Position numbers and translations under genes: made by a program. 33,090 bases of DNA, taken from contig JBPCJY010000249.1 of assembly GCA_051004815.1 (NCBI GenBank), positions 1 through 33,090 of the forward strand. The letters are read 5' to 3'. This document shows, piece after piece, positions 8,833 through 16,824 of the stretch (positions are counted from its first letter, which is position 1; the number at the start of each line of letters is the position of its first letter). Under the pieces are notes generated by a model that made no database searches, was not told the origin of the DNA, and worked only from the letters and a program-made list of their open reading frames with translations. The stretch is from JBBQXY01 sp051004815. GTDB lineage: Bacteria; Chloroflexota; Ktedonobacteria; Ktedonobacterales; Ktedonobacteraceae.

Positions 8833-8942
8833 CTTCATATGACAGGCCGCCTACGGCGGCAGGAGAGAGAAAGGACTGGGGCGCAGCCCCAGACCTCAGT
8901 CAAGGGGCTACCGCCCCTTGCATCCTTGCTTGTCACTTGAAG
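8833..8942. repeat. Triple-hairpin intergenic element with imperfect terminal inverted repeats
   Basis: Three perfect G+C-rich hairpins lie in a row: arms 8846-8851/8855-8860 (loop TAC), 8876-8882/8886-8892 (loop GCA) and 8901-8908/8913-8920 (loop TACC). They are bounded by CTTCATATGACAGG (8833-8846) and CTTGTCACTTGAAG (8929-8942), which match as inverted repeats at 11 of 14 positions. The element sits between divergent genes, so it is not a terminator for either. It looks like a REP- or MITE-type repeat. No clear target duplication is seen. Confidence 0.7.
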
Positions 8943-9048
8943 TGTGTTGGAACACTACTCACTGCCCACAATTCCGGCAATCAAGTGAACAATGTTTTAT
9001 ACTGGTACCGTTAGCTTATTGTTTTCACACTCGATGAAGGAAAGTACG

Positions 9049-9654
9049 ATGGCTACACTCAGAAACCTGGCTATTTTGATTTTCGATGAGGTTGAAGTAC
9101 TCGATTTTTGTGGCCCTTTTGAGGTCTTCTCGGTGACGGCGCAAACTACGCAGCCTGAGCCTTTCGCGGTCTATACTGTGGCAGAAAAAGCTGGGCCCGT
9201 GCTGGCACGCAACCAGTTGAGCGTGAACCCGCGCTATACGATTGCCGATTGTCCACAACCGGATATTCTGCTGGTACCTGGTGGTTTCGGTACGCGCAAA
9301 GAGATGCATAATGAGGTATTAATTGAGTGGATTACAGGTTGTGCGCAACGGGCAGAACTGATGCTTTCGGTTTGTACTGGTGCGCTTTTGCTGGCAAAGG
9401 CGGGTCTTCTCGAAGGTTTGACCGCGACCACCCATCATAGTGCTATTGATCTGCTGAAAAGGACGGCACCCAATACTACTGTCGTGGACGATCAACGTTT
9501 TGTAGACAATGGACGTCTTATTCTCTCGGCGGGCGTTTCGGCAGGTATAGACATGTCCTTCCATGTCGTGGAGAAACTGTTAGGCAGTGAAGCGGCCCTG
9601 CGCACGGCGAAGCAGATGGAATACCACTGGAAACCCGATCACGCGCACGCTTGA
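9049..9654 (+). CDS. DJ-1/PfpI family protein (isonitrile hydratase-like)
   Basis: This 201-residue cytoplasmic protein has the glutamine-amidotransferase-like fold of the DJ-1/PfpI superfamily. The nucleophile elbow is SVCTGA with C109. T110 follows it, as in isonitrile hydratases. FDEVEVLDFCGPFEVF (12-27) carries the acidic residue that pairs with the cysteine, and VPGGFGTR (76-83) forms the usual glycine turn. There is no AraC-type DNA-binding domain, so it is not one of the GlxA-like regulators. The exact substrate cannot be fixed. The start at 9049 is supported by GAAGGAAAG five bases upstream. An ATG at 8992 would add 19 residues of poor fit. A TATACT box lies at 8998-9003 but has no good -35 partner. 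Confidence 0.85.
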   Translation: MATLRNLAILIFDEVEVLDFCGPFEVFSVTAQTTQPEPFAVYTVAEKAGPVLARNQLSVNPRYTIADCPQPDILLVPGGFGTRKEMHNEVLIEWITGCAQRAELMLSVCTGALLLAKAGLLEGLTATTHHSAIDLLKRTAPNTTVVDDQRFVDNGRLILSAGVSAGIDMSFHVVEKLLGSEAALRTAKQMEYHWKPDHAHA

Positions 9655-9670
9655 TGTCTATTAGAGCATC

Positions 9671-10663
9671 CTAACCTGGAGCATCCTGGTGGAAGGGGAT
9701 GCTCCATTGCGCCATCCATTGGCGAGTGCGATGGTCACGCACGCGAATTACTGCCTGGTTCCGGTAGATGCGCACGGCGAAGGAGACCAGCATATCGGGT
9801 TTATCGGGGCGATATTCCAGGGTTGTATGATCGGCACTGCGACGAATGCCGTGATGCCGCCCGGTATACCATGGTGACATGACGTTGAGATGGGTAATCG
9901 AGTGGTTGCCCAGGGATTCGGTAAAGACAAGTTGTGGCGAACCCCAGCCCGAATGGGTGTGGCCACTGACATATAGCTTCGCGTTGGGGTGGCGAGCCAG
10001 GATTGCGCGTACAGCAGACGAATTTTCCACAAAGAAGAAGGGGTCGAGCGAATCGTCATCCAGGTTTTGCTCCGGGTCGCGATCCAACACGGTATTATGT
10101 AAAGGGCAATGGGCGAAGATTAGCGCGGGCAGTTCGGCATGTTCCGCCAGGGTGGTATCCAGGAAATGTAAGGTCTCCTGGGGGAAGATGACGTGTGGGT
10201 TTTCGCGTCGCTCGCCCAGCAGGTAGGGACTGGGCATGTCGAGCATAATGCATACGACCTCGTTGGCTATCCACGCGTAGTAGACCGGCTTATGCCATGC
10301 TTCTGTAAACTCCTCGGTGGTATGTACCGTGTCATCTTTCCGTTCGGGATGGTATTCGTGATTGCCGATACCTGGATAGAATGGAATATTGCCCAGTTGT
10401 GCCGCCAGGTCTTTTTTTGCCAGTCGATAGTTTTCGGGCGCACCGGTATCAACGATATCGCCGGGGCTAACACAAAAGGCTGGTACACCTTCATCTAGCC
10501 AGAGCGAATGGACATCCTGGAATAGTGGGGCCATGCGGCGGGAATGGATGGCGTGCCACTGGTCATGGGCGCGGTAGTGCAAATCTCCAAAAACCCAGAA
10601 GAAGAGTAACTCCTTTTGCGCAAAATCGGTAGCCTCAAGGGATGGGAAATCGTGTATGAACAT
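9671..10663 (-). CDS. Calcineurin-like metallophosphoesterase
   Basis: This 330-residue protein has all the metal-binding blocks of the calcineurin-like phosphoesterase fold: FGDLHY (D27, H29), PGDIVD (D69), GNHEY (N101, H102), an isolated histidine in FAHCPLHN, and SGHTHSG near the C-terminus. Such enzymes hydrolyse phosphomono- or diesters with two metal ions. No signal peptide or membrane segment is seen, so it should act in the cytoplasm. GGAG lies seven bases before the ATG. Its stop is 16 bases from the stop of the convergent DJ-1/PfpI gene. The substrate is unknown and its neighbours give no hint. Confidence 0.88.
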   Translation of the reverse strand: MFIHDFPSLEATDFAQKELLFFWVFGDLHYRAHDQWHAIHSRRMAPLFQDVHSLWLDEGVPAFCVSPGDIVDTGAPENYRLAKKDLAAQLGNIPFYPGIGNHEYHPERKDDTVHTTEEFTEAWHKPVYYAWIANEVVCIMLDMPSPYLLGERRENPHVIFPQETLHFLDTTLAEHAELPALIFAHCPLHNTVLDRDPEQNLDDDSLDPFFFVENSSAVRAILARHPNAKLYVSGHTHSGWGSPQLVFTESLGNHSITHLNVMSPWYTGRHHGIRRSADHTTLEYRPDKPDMLVSFAVRIYRNQAVIRVRDHRTRQWMAQWSIPFHQDAPG

Positions 10664-10734
10664 GGTAACTCCTCTCTCATACTATCTATAGATTGTAACG
10701 CAGTAGTATTAAGAGAGTGTAAAGGATTGATTGG

Positions 10735-10868
10735 CGTATGTAGGGACAAGGGGAGGTGAAGGGGGATGTGGGGGCCTTGTGCTTGTCCGGGGAGGAGGGC
10801 GATTCCCCACCAGGACAGGCACAAGGCCCCCACATCCCCTCTCCCAGCCCCCTGTCCCTACACACGAA
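10735..10868. repeat. Long imperfect palindrome (about 54-bp arms), dispersed repeat copy 1
   Basis: The left arm starts TGTAGGGACAAGGGG near 10739 and the right arm ends CCCCCTGTCCCTACA near 10863. The inner parts, GATGTGGGGGCCTTGTGC and its complement, pair almost perfectly around a loop of about 24 bases rich in G and C. The right arm resembles the repeat at 23741-23823, so this is a family. It lies downstream of gcvH (minus) and upstream of the metallophosphoesterase gene (minus). Confidence 0.8.
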
Positions 10869-10885
10869 CGAGAGGCTTGCGGTAT

Positions 10886-11281
10886 TTAATGGCCCTGCAA
10901 ATGGGCCTCGTATTGCTCGGAACTCAGCAAGCTATCGAGTTCCGCAGGGTTACTCAATTTGATGGCGACCATCCAGCCTTCGCCATAGGGGTCGTCGTTG
11001 ATCAGTTCGGGGGTATCTTTTAATTGCGCATTGACCTTGATGACTTCGCCGCTCAGGGGGGACATAAGCTCTGAGGTGGCTTTGACCGATTCGATATCGC
11101 CAAATTTGGCCTCATGCGAGACTTGTTGGGCGGCATCCCAGGGTAATTCGATGTAGACAATATCGCCAAGCTGGTCCTGGGCATAGTCAGTGATGCCTAT
11201 CACTGCCTGGTCGCCCTCGACCCGTACCCATTCATCGGATTTCGTGTATTTGAGATTTGTTGGGTGATTGAGGTTAGCCAT
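10886..11281 (-). CDS. gcvH: Glycine cleavage system H protein
   Basis: The 131-residue H protein carries the lipoyl arm that shuttles the aminomethyl group between the P, T and L proteins during glycine breakdown. The lipoylation motif is GDIESVKATSE with lysine K67 in the expected place. SDEWVR (15-20) and the ITDYAQDQLGDIVYIELP block (30-47) are typical. I set the start at 11281 (MANLNHPT). Upstream in-frame sequence overlaps the end of gcvT and does not belong to the family. GGGAGA lies about 11 bases upstream. The gene follows gcvT by 52 bases and is probably co-transcribed with it. No gcvP gene is in the window. Confidence 0.96.
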   Translation of the reverse strand: MANLNHPTNLKYTKSDEWVRVEGDQAVIGITDYAQDQLGDIVYIELPWDAAQQVSHEAKFGDIESVKATSELMSPLSGEVIKVNAQLKDTPELINDDPYGEGWMVAIKLSNPAELDSLLSSEQYEAHLQGH

Positions 11282-11333
11282 AATGAAATATTCTCCCTTC
11301 TTGACTCGTCGATTAGCGATTAAGTACGTCCTA

Positions 11334-12455
11334 TCATTTTTTTCGCTTGTAAAATGGTAGGGCAACGATTTGCGCGGCGATGCGGCGTCCGCGAATATCC
11401 ACCTGGACGGGCCGTCCTGCGATGGCATGCGCGGGGTCTACGTAGCCCATACCGATATTTTTATGTACCGTTGGGCCGGGTGCGCCACTGGTCAATACTC
11501 CGATGGGCGCATCGTTCTCGTAGATGGTGTAACCGCCGCGTGGAATACCGCGCTCAAGTAGCTCAATGCCCACCAGTTTGCGCTTCAGACCTTGCTGTTT
11601 GGTGTTGAGCAGGGCATCATGTCCAATGAAATCTCCTTTATCGAGTTTCACTGTCCAGCCCAGGTTGGCCTCCAATGGGTTGGTCTGATCATCCAGTTCG
11701 TGGCCATAGAGACACATGCCAGCTTCCAGACGTAAGGTGTCGCGTGCACCAAGGCCAGCCGGTAAAAGTCCATGTGCTTTACCTGCTGCCAGCAGATCGT
11801 TCCAGAGCTTGGCGACATCGGCGGGCGCACAATAGAGTTCAAAGCCATCTTCGCCGGTGTAGCCTGTACGCGAGATAAGGCAGTTTATCCCATCTACCAT
11901 GTCCGGTACAAAGTGATAATAGCGAATGCTGGCGAGATCGGCTTCCGTCAATGGCTGCAAGATTGTCTGAGCCGCAGGACCCTGGAGGGCGATCAGCGCA
12001 GTGGTATCCGATTGATTCGTGACCTGGACAAGCTTAAAGTTTTTCGCCTGCTCCGCCACCCAGGCGAAATCTGTGTCGATGTTGCCAGCGTTGACCACCA
12101 GCATATAGTGGTTATCGGCCAGGTGATAGATCAGCATGTCATCGATGGTGTTGCCGTTGGGTAGGCAGAGCTGGGTGTAGAGGGCCTGGCCGATGGCGAG
12201 GCGCGAGACATCGTTGGGTACGAGATATTGTAGAAAGGCGAGCGCGTCCGACCCTTCGACCTTAAATTCACCCATGTGGCTGACGTCAAAGAGACCGGCG
12301 TGTGTGCGTACTGCTTCATGCTCCGCCAGAATACCACTGTATTGGACGGGCATTTCCCAGCCGCTAAACTCGACAAGTCTGGCTCCTAACGCCTGATGCT
12401 GCTCATAGAGCGGGGTGCGTTTCAGCGACGAGGGCGTGGTGTCGTGTGCTGTCAT
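11334..12455 (-). CDS. gcvT: Glycine cleavage system T protein (aminomethyltransferase)
   Basis: This 373-residue enzyme moves the methylene group from the aminomethyl-lipoyl H protein to tetrahydrofolate and releases ammonia. Family signatures include LVEFSGWEMPVQY (27-39), AGLFDVSHMGEF (53-64), SRTGYTGEDGFELY (about 194-207) and the C-terminal IGMGYV block. Length is normal and the reading frame is intact. GGAG lies about nine bases before the ATG. A good promoter (12504-12532) precedes it, and gcvH follows, so gcvT-gcvH is likely one transcript. The remaining parts of the glycine cleavage complex must be encoded elsewhere. No glycine riboswitch was seen in the short leader. Confidence 0.96.
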   Translation of the reverse strand: MTAHDTTPSSLKRTPLYEQHQALGARLVEFSGWEMPVQYSGILAEHEAVRTHAGLFDVSHMGEFKVEGSDALAFLQYLVPNDVSRLAIGQALYTQLCLPNGNTIDDMLIYHLADNHYMLVVNAGNIDTDFAWVAEQAKNFKLVQVTNQSDTTALIALQGPAAQTILQPLTEADLASIRYYHFVPDMVDGINCLISRTGYTGEDGFELYCAPADVAKLWNDLLAAGKAHGLLPAGLGARDTLRLEAGMCLYGHELDDQTNPLEANLGWTVKLDKGDFIGHDALLNTKQQGLKRKLVGIELLERGIPRGGYTIYENDAPIGVLTSGAPGPTVHKNIGMGYVDPAHAIAGRPVQVDIRGRRIAAQIVALPFYKRKK

Positions 12456-12503
12456 AATTCAATCACTCCAGTGTGATGGCGAGGGTATACAAATATCTGC
12501 TTC

Positions 12504-12532
12504 ACTATATCAGATTTTGGGGTATCCGACAA
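12504..12532 (-). promoter_or_regulatory. Promoter of gcvT-gcvH
   Basis: On the minus strand TTGTCG (12527-12532) and TATAGT (12504-12509) are 17 bases apart, and TG occurs one base before the -10 box (extended -10). Transcription would begin about 40 bases before the gcvT start codon, leaving no room for a riboswitch. Confidence 0.65.
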
Positions 12533-12553
12533 ATGAGGTGTTCACCAACCTTG

Positions 12554-12562
12554 TGCTATAAT
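12554..12562 (+). promoter_or_regulatory. Extended -10 promoter of the Uma2 gene
   Basis: TGCTATAAT is a perfect extended -10 element about 44 bases before the Uma2 start codon. No good -35 box stands at the right distance, as is usual for extended -10 promoters. Confidence 0.55.
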
Positions 12563-12605
12563 TAAGCAGCAGAGTAACACAGTACAGAAAGGAACGGTAT
12601 ATGGC

Positions 12606-13187
12606 ATGGCAGTAGAGCATCAACAAACCATGACCGTTGAAGAATACTTTCACCTCGAAGAGAACGATCCTACTACACGCTACGAATATGTAGATGGTCA
12701 TGTTTATGCGATGGCTGGTGGAACCGCCAATCACGATACTATCAAATCAAATATCCAAAGGATGCTTTGGAATCTGCTGCGTGGAAGAAACTGTCGTGTG
12801 TATAGTTCCGACATGAAAGTATACATCTCTGCCACGCGCTACTTCCACCCTGATGTTATTGTCACTTGCGATCCACGCGACCGAGGAACAATCCAGGCGA
12901 TCCAATCCCCACGCCTCGTTGTTGAAGTTCTCTCTCCGACCACAGAGCTAACCGACAGAACATGGAAACTCAAAAATTACCGCGCACATCCTACTATCGA
13001 AGAATATATGCTCGTCGACTCACGATCTGTAAAGATAGAAATATATCATAAAGAGCATAACAAATGGATGTATGACGCGTTTGAAAATGACGAAGAAATT
13101 CCACTAAACTGCCTGGGCATCCACTTTCCTCTCGTGGACGCGTATATAGATGTAGAGTTTGAAGAGTCCTCAACAGCAGAAAAGTAA
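12606..13187 (+). CDS. Uma2 family (DUF820) putative endonuclease
   Basis: The 193-residue protein belongs to the Uma2 family, which has a PD-(D/E)xK nuclease-like fold. Family blocks are MTVEEYFHLEE (9-19), RYEYVDGHVYAMAG (25-38), HPDVIVTCD with the acidic D83, and RLVVEVLSPTTE with E107. The downstream basic residues in WKLKNYR (120-126) complete the usual set, and IEEYMLVD (131-138) is the closing strand. These genes occur in many copies in cyanobacteria and Chloroflexota. Their biological role is not settled and they often behave like mobile single genes. The start at 12606 has AAGGAA about 11 bases upstream. The ATG at 12601 is in another frame and stops after four codons. Confidence 0.9.
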   Translation: MAVEHQQTMTVEEYFHLEENDPTTRYEYVDGHVYAMAGGTANHDTIKSNIQRMLWNLLRGRNCRVYSSDMKVYISATRYFHPDVIVTCDPRDRGTIQAIQSPRLVVEVLSPTTELTDRTWKLKNYRAHPTIEEYMLVDSRSVKIEIYHKEHNKWMYDAFENDEEIPLNCLGIHFPLVDAYIDVEFEESSTAEK

Positions 13188-13262
13188 GCTCTGCCGCTCA
13201 TAAACCGAGAGAAAAATATACATACATCTTTCTTTTTTAACCAAATCTCAACACCTTTCCTC

Positions 13263-13291
13263 TTGTATTTTCACTATTTTACTACCATAAT
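13263..13291 (+). promoter_or_regulatory. Possible promoter of the sedolisin gene
   Basis: TTGTAT (13263-13268) and CATAAT (13286-13291) are 17 bases apart in an A+T-rich leader, about 79 bases before the GTG start. The match is only moderate. Confidence 0.4.
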
Positions 13292-13369
13292 TGTATGGTA
13301 GCTTTATGCCTTACAACTCATCCACCATTGCTACACTTGATTCGTTAGCTCGTTCAGAAGGAGTTCAAC

Positions 13370-14707
13370 GTGAGGAAACTCAATCGTCCCCATCTACTTG
13401 TGAGAACAGCCGTTGTTGTTCTCGCCCTGCTCACCCTCGTCGGAGGAATCGTATTTTCACAACACATTACGACTCATGCGGCTGCCGCCACTATCGTTCC
13501 GCATGCAGTTCATGTGCATCCTATCAGTCAGCCAACCACAAAGGCGGCTGCCAACCCCAACAAACTGTTGTTCACTTGTCAGTTACCAAATGCCCCATTC
13601 CGTTGTTATTCGCCACAACAGATAGCGACCGCTTATTCGTTCAACTCGCTCTACAAAGCAGGCATTACTGGAAAGCACAGCACCATTGTCATTATCGATG
13701 CTTTTCAAAGCCCAACCATTAGTAGCGATTTGACGCTCTTCGACGCTACCTTTGGCCTTGCCAATCCGACGCTCAACATCATTGCGCCGCTCGGTCTTAC
13801 CTCTTTCAATCCTAATGACCCCAATCAGGTTGGCTGGTCTCAGGAAATTACGTTGGATGTAGAGTGGGCGCACGCTATCGCCCCAAGCGCGACGATTGAT
13901 TTGGTTCTTGCACCTTCCAACATGGATGCAGACCTACTGGGTGTGACCGAGTACGCCGTTAACCATCACCTCGGTCAAGTCATTTCGCAGAGTTTCGGAG
14001 AGGCTGAGAGCTGCGTTGATCCGACCTTGCTCGCTCAGGAACATCAACTGTTCGCCCAAGCTACCAGGAAGGGTATCACGCTGCTCGCTTCCTCCGGTGA
14101 CTCCGGGGCCGCACAACCAACGTGCGATGGCTCAACGTACTTTTTGAGCGCGTCCTCTCCCGCCTCTGATCCTTATGTCACCGCAGTAGGTGGAACACAA
14201 CTGTTCGCAAGCGCGAGCGGTGCGTATAAGACCGAAATTACCTGGAATGAGTCGGACCTTGGCACGCCCACAAATATTGGCAGTGGTGGTGGTTTCAGCA
14301 CCATTTATGCAAAGCCCAGTTACCAGAACAACGCTGTGCCTGGAGGGAGACGAGGAGTCCCCGATGTTGCCTACAATGCAGCAGTGAATGGTGGGGTACT
14401 CGTTGCCTATAATGGTAGCTTCCTCCTCTTCGGTGGCACCAGTGCGGGTTCTCCGCAGTGGGCCGGCGTTGTTGCCCTCGCCAACCAGTATCAGGGTCAT
14501 GCTATTGGCTACTTGAATCCCATCGTGTATGGCATTGCGAAGTCCTCTTCCTACACGAAGAGTTTCCATGATATCATTGCTGGCAACAATTCGTTCTTCT
14601 TCCTTGATGGCAGTTTGAGCATCACCGGGTACAGTGCAAGGACGGGATGGGATCCTGCAACTGGCCTGGGAACGCCAATTGCATCAAACCTCGTGCCTAA
14701 GCTCTAG
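13370..14707 (+). CDS. Secreted sedolisin-type serine-carboxyl peptidase (S53)
   Basis: This 445-residue protein is an exported protease. A basic start, a hydrophobic stretch (12-30) and THAAAA suggest a Sec signal peptide. The sedolisin catalytic residues are all in place: E159 and D163 in QEITLDVEW, the oxyanion aspartate D244 in SSGDSGA, and S358 in GGTSAGS. The C-terminal calcium site is recognisable as HDIIAGNN (400-407) and GWDPATGLGTP (426-436). Only about 50 residues separate the signal peptide from the catalytic domain, so the large N-terminal activation domain of classical sedolisins is missing. The start is GTG at 13370, with AGAAGGAG seven bases before it. A strong terminator follows the stop codon. 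Sedolisins usually work in acid. Confidence 0.88.
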   Translation: MRKLNRPHLLVRTAVVVLALLTLVGGIVFSQHITTHAAAATIVPHAVHVHPISQPTTKAAANPNKLLFTCQLPNAPFRCYSPQQIATAYSFNSLYKAGITGKHSTIVIIDAFQSPTISSDLTLFDATFGLANPTLNIIAPLGLTSFNPNDPNQVGWSQEITLDVEWAHAIAPSATIDLVLAPSNMDADLLGVTEYAVNHHLGQVISQSFGEAESCVDPTLLAQEHQLFAQATRKGITLLASSGDSGAAQPTCDGSTYFLSASSPASDPYVTAVGGTQLFASASGAYKTEITWNESDLGTPTNIGSGGGFSTIYAKPSYQNNAVPGGRRGVPDVAYNAAVNGGVLVAYNGSFLLFGGTSAGSPQWAGVVALANQYQGHAIGYLNPIVYGIAKSSSYTKSFHDIIAGNNSFFFLDGSLSITGYSARTGWDPATGLGTPIASNLVPKL

Positions 14708-14746
14708 TCAATAACGGCAAGTCTGCTTCCTGGAAACGGAAGTGCC

Positions 14747-14778
14747 AAGAGCGGGTATCCGGCTGGATACCCGCTCTT
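14747..14778 (+). terminator. Intrinsic terminator after the sedolisin gene
   Basis: A perfect 14-bp stem (AAGAGCGGGTATCC and its complement) with loop GGCT is followed by TTGTTCTT. It lies 40 bases after the sedolisin stop codon and 30 bases before the end of the convergent DUF4383 gene, so it may also stop that transcript. Confidence 0.88.
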
Positions 14779-14807
14779 TGTTCTTCCGTTACGCTACGTT
14801 GGTGCTT

Positions 14808-15251
14808 TTAAAGGGCCGCTGGTCTGCGCATGGCTCTGTCAGCATAGAAGGCAATGGCGAGAGCTATTACGCCCAGTACTATGTTCAGGATATGGTCTCC
14901 TATACTGAGGTGGGTGAGGCCAAGGAAGCGTCCGCTATCAGTTCCATAGGTGGGGAAGTAGAGAGCTGGAATGAGGCCGAGAAGCCCTATCAATGTATAG
15001 ACGACGCCGAAGACGCGATTAAAGTTGATTGACTGCCCTGTGAAAGCAGCGGCTAACCCGATGAGACCGGTAATCAGGTGGAAAACATTCTGGACAGTAT
15101 CAACATCAAAGATGCCAAAGAGGGCCTGCACTCCAGTGCTATTTTCTTGTGGGGTGAAGAAACCGACCACTCCCAGAATGACAAAAACGATGCCAAGGAT
15201 GAGTGCTAATGTACGATTAGCCGTCCAGTCTGTTCTTGTTTGCCGTATCAT
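14808..15251 (-). CDS. DUF4383 family membrane protein
   Basis: The 147-residue protein has four hydrophobic segments, around residues 16-33, 52-70, 78-96 and 118-138, and matches the DUF4383 pattern (LALILGIVFVILGVVGF; VFHLITGLIGLAAAF; FNRVFGVVYTLIGLLG). It should be a small inner-membrane protein with both ends in the cytoplasm. The function of the family is unknown. The start at 15251 (MIRQTRTDW) is chosen because AAAGGAGAAAG lies about seven bases upstream. An in-frame ATG at 15332 would add a charged 27-residue tail with no family match. No neighbour suggests a pathway. Confidence 0.85.
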   Translation of the reverse strand: MIRQTRTDWTANRTLALILGIVFVILGVVGFFTPQENSTGVQALFGIFDVDTVQNVFHLITGLIGLAAAFTGQSINFNRVFGVVYTLIGLLGLIPALYFPTYGTDSGRFLGLTHLSIGDHILNIVLGVIALAIAFYADRAMRRPAAL

Positions 15252-15447
15252 GATACTTTCTCCTTTATTTTCAATAGGTTCTAACCTTCTATGTATAGTA
15301 CGGACATCGTCGTATTTTTGATACTCTGCCATACGATGACGCCTGTTTGCCTGAACGATTGACCGAGGCTATAGAATAGAAGAGGTATGAACCAGTGCAA
15401 GCAATTAAGATGCTTTCTTATCTGGAGTATATAAAAGGAGCAGTTCT

Positions 15448-16722
15448 TTGAGCACGTCATCTCTCGTTGTCCGTCCGTTAGTTTCTACCGAAGAATATGA
15501 TGCCTATTTTCATTTGGCTGATGCCGCTTTTGCTCATCAGCCATCGGAAGAGAGTACACAATGGTGGATGCACTTTTTGACGCACAGTCCAGATTTTCGG
15601 GCCGAGCAATTGCGTGGTATCTTCCGCGACGGCCAGTTGCTGGGGGGATGCACGCTGCATGAGCGCGTGTTACGGATGGGAGCAGCTCATATCTCTACTG
15701 GCTGTATTGGGGCGGTTGTGACAGCTCCAAATTACCGCAAGCAGGGTGTTGCCACAGCACTTATGCAGGATACGTATGATTTTGCTCGCAACAATAACCA
15801 CGCATTGCTGCTGTTGGATGGCATCCCGAAATTTTATGGTCGCTATGGCTACATCGATATGTTCGACGTGACTGCCGTTGAGGTAGATCGTTCCGCCATT
15901 CTCGCCCAACCTCCCGCTGGCTATGCCATCCGTCCAGTTACCATGGACGATGCAGCTGACATGCTCGCCCTCTACAATGAGCACTACGGTGGCTATAGTG
16001 GCAGTTTCGACCGTTCACTTGAACTGCAAACGTATCGCTTGCGCCATACACAAAGACCGCCTGTCGTTGCGTTTTCCCCATGGGGACAGGTCGCGGGGTA
16101 CCTTCTATGTGGAGCGGGAGATGAAGTTGTCACGGGACGCGAAATCGCGGCCAATAACTGGGATGCGCTGCTCGCGCTGCTCCAATATCATGCGCACTTG
16201 CTGGACGGTGACAACGCACCGCGAACACTGTTCTACCGTCTGCCGCTCAATGCGCCAATGACGCAGTGGATGATCGATGCCCTTGAAGTTCCCGATACCT
16301 CTCAATGGCACACTCCCCCGGAGGAGTGGGGAGTGCGCAGCATGGCGTACCATCATCGGTTTACTGGTTGGATGGGTCGCCTCATCAACTTTCCCGCGCT
16401 GATGGCTGCTGTGCTGCCAGAACTCCAGGTCAGATGGCAACATTCAATGGCGCGCTGGAGCGGCGATATCATGCTGAGCGTTGATAGAGAGATATGTGTG
16501 CTCCATATTGATGGTGCCGATGTTCAACTTACAGAACATACTGATGCACCAACCGCCTTTCGTCTGGATTTGACTCCACAAGCCCTGGTACAAGGCATCT
16601 TCGGCTATCGCCAGTTGTCCCACCTTGCCAATGCCTACCATCTGCCCGAAGATGCGCGTTCCGTGCTCTCGATTCTTTTTCCGCTGGGCCATACGTGGAT
16701 TCCGGGTACCGATTGGTTTTAG
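15448..16722 (+). CDS. Eis-like GNAT N-acetyltransferase
   Basis: The 424-residue protein resembles the Eis family: a GNAT acetyltransferase domain, a second GNAT-like domain and a C-terminal sterol-carrier-like domain. The acetyl-CoA loop is APNYRKQGVATALM (93-106). FYGRYGY (129-135) holds the tyrosine used as general acid in Eis enzymes. The chain ends in phenylalanine (TDWF), as Eis does, where the terminal carboxylate takes part in catalysis. Known Eis proteins acetylate amines such as aminoglycosides at several positions. Whether this one confers resistance cannot be said. The start is TTG at 15448, with AAAAGGAG seven bases upstream. No ATG fits. The gene stands alone. Confidence 0.85.
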   Translation: MSTSSLVVRPLVSTEEYDAYFHLADAAFAHQPSEESTQWWMHFLTHSPDFRAEQLRGIFRDGQLLGGCTLHERVLRMGAAHISTGCIGAVVTAPNYRKQGVATALMQDTYDFARNNNHALLLLDGIPKFYGRYGYIDMFDVTAVEVDRSAILAQPPAGYAIRPVTMDDAADMLALYNEHYGGYSGSFDRSLELQTYRLRHTQRPPVVAFSPWGQVAGYLLCGAGDEVVTGREIAANNWDALLALLQYHAHLLDGDNAPRTLFYRLPLNAPMTQWMIDALEVPDTSQWHTPPEEWGVRSMAYHHRFTGWMGRLINFPALMAAVLPELQVRWQHSMARWSGDIMLSVDREICVLHIDGADVQLTEHTDAPTAFRLDLTPQALVQGIFGYRQLSHLANAYHLPEDARSVLSILFPLGHTWIPGTDWF

Positions 16723-16824
16723 TTGATGCGATGGGGAATGGGAATGATACAATGGTGGTAAAATGTGGCGATAATGTATAATGAGGAGTAGCTCTCTAAC
16801 GTAGATACTGAATTAGGAGGAACT

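Noticed and set aside
8841..8920. CRISPR-like array
   Set aside because: The three hairpins differ in sequence and there are no equal repeats or spacers.
11282..11428. Longer N-terminus for gcvH
   Set aside because: The extension overlaps gcvT and has no H-protein similarity.
14132..14569. Open frame of 145 codons opposite the sedolisin gene
   Set aside because: It has no recognisable domain and the sense gene is complete with all catalytic motifs.
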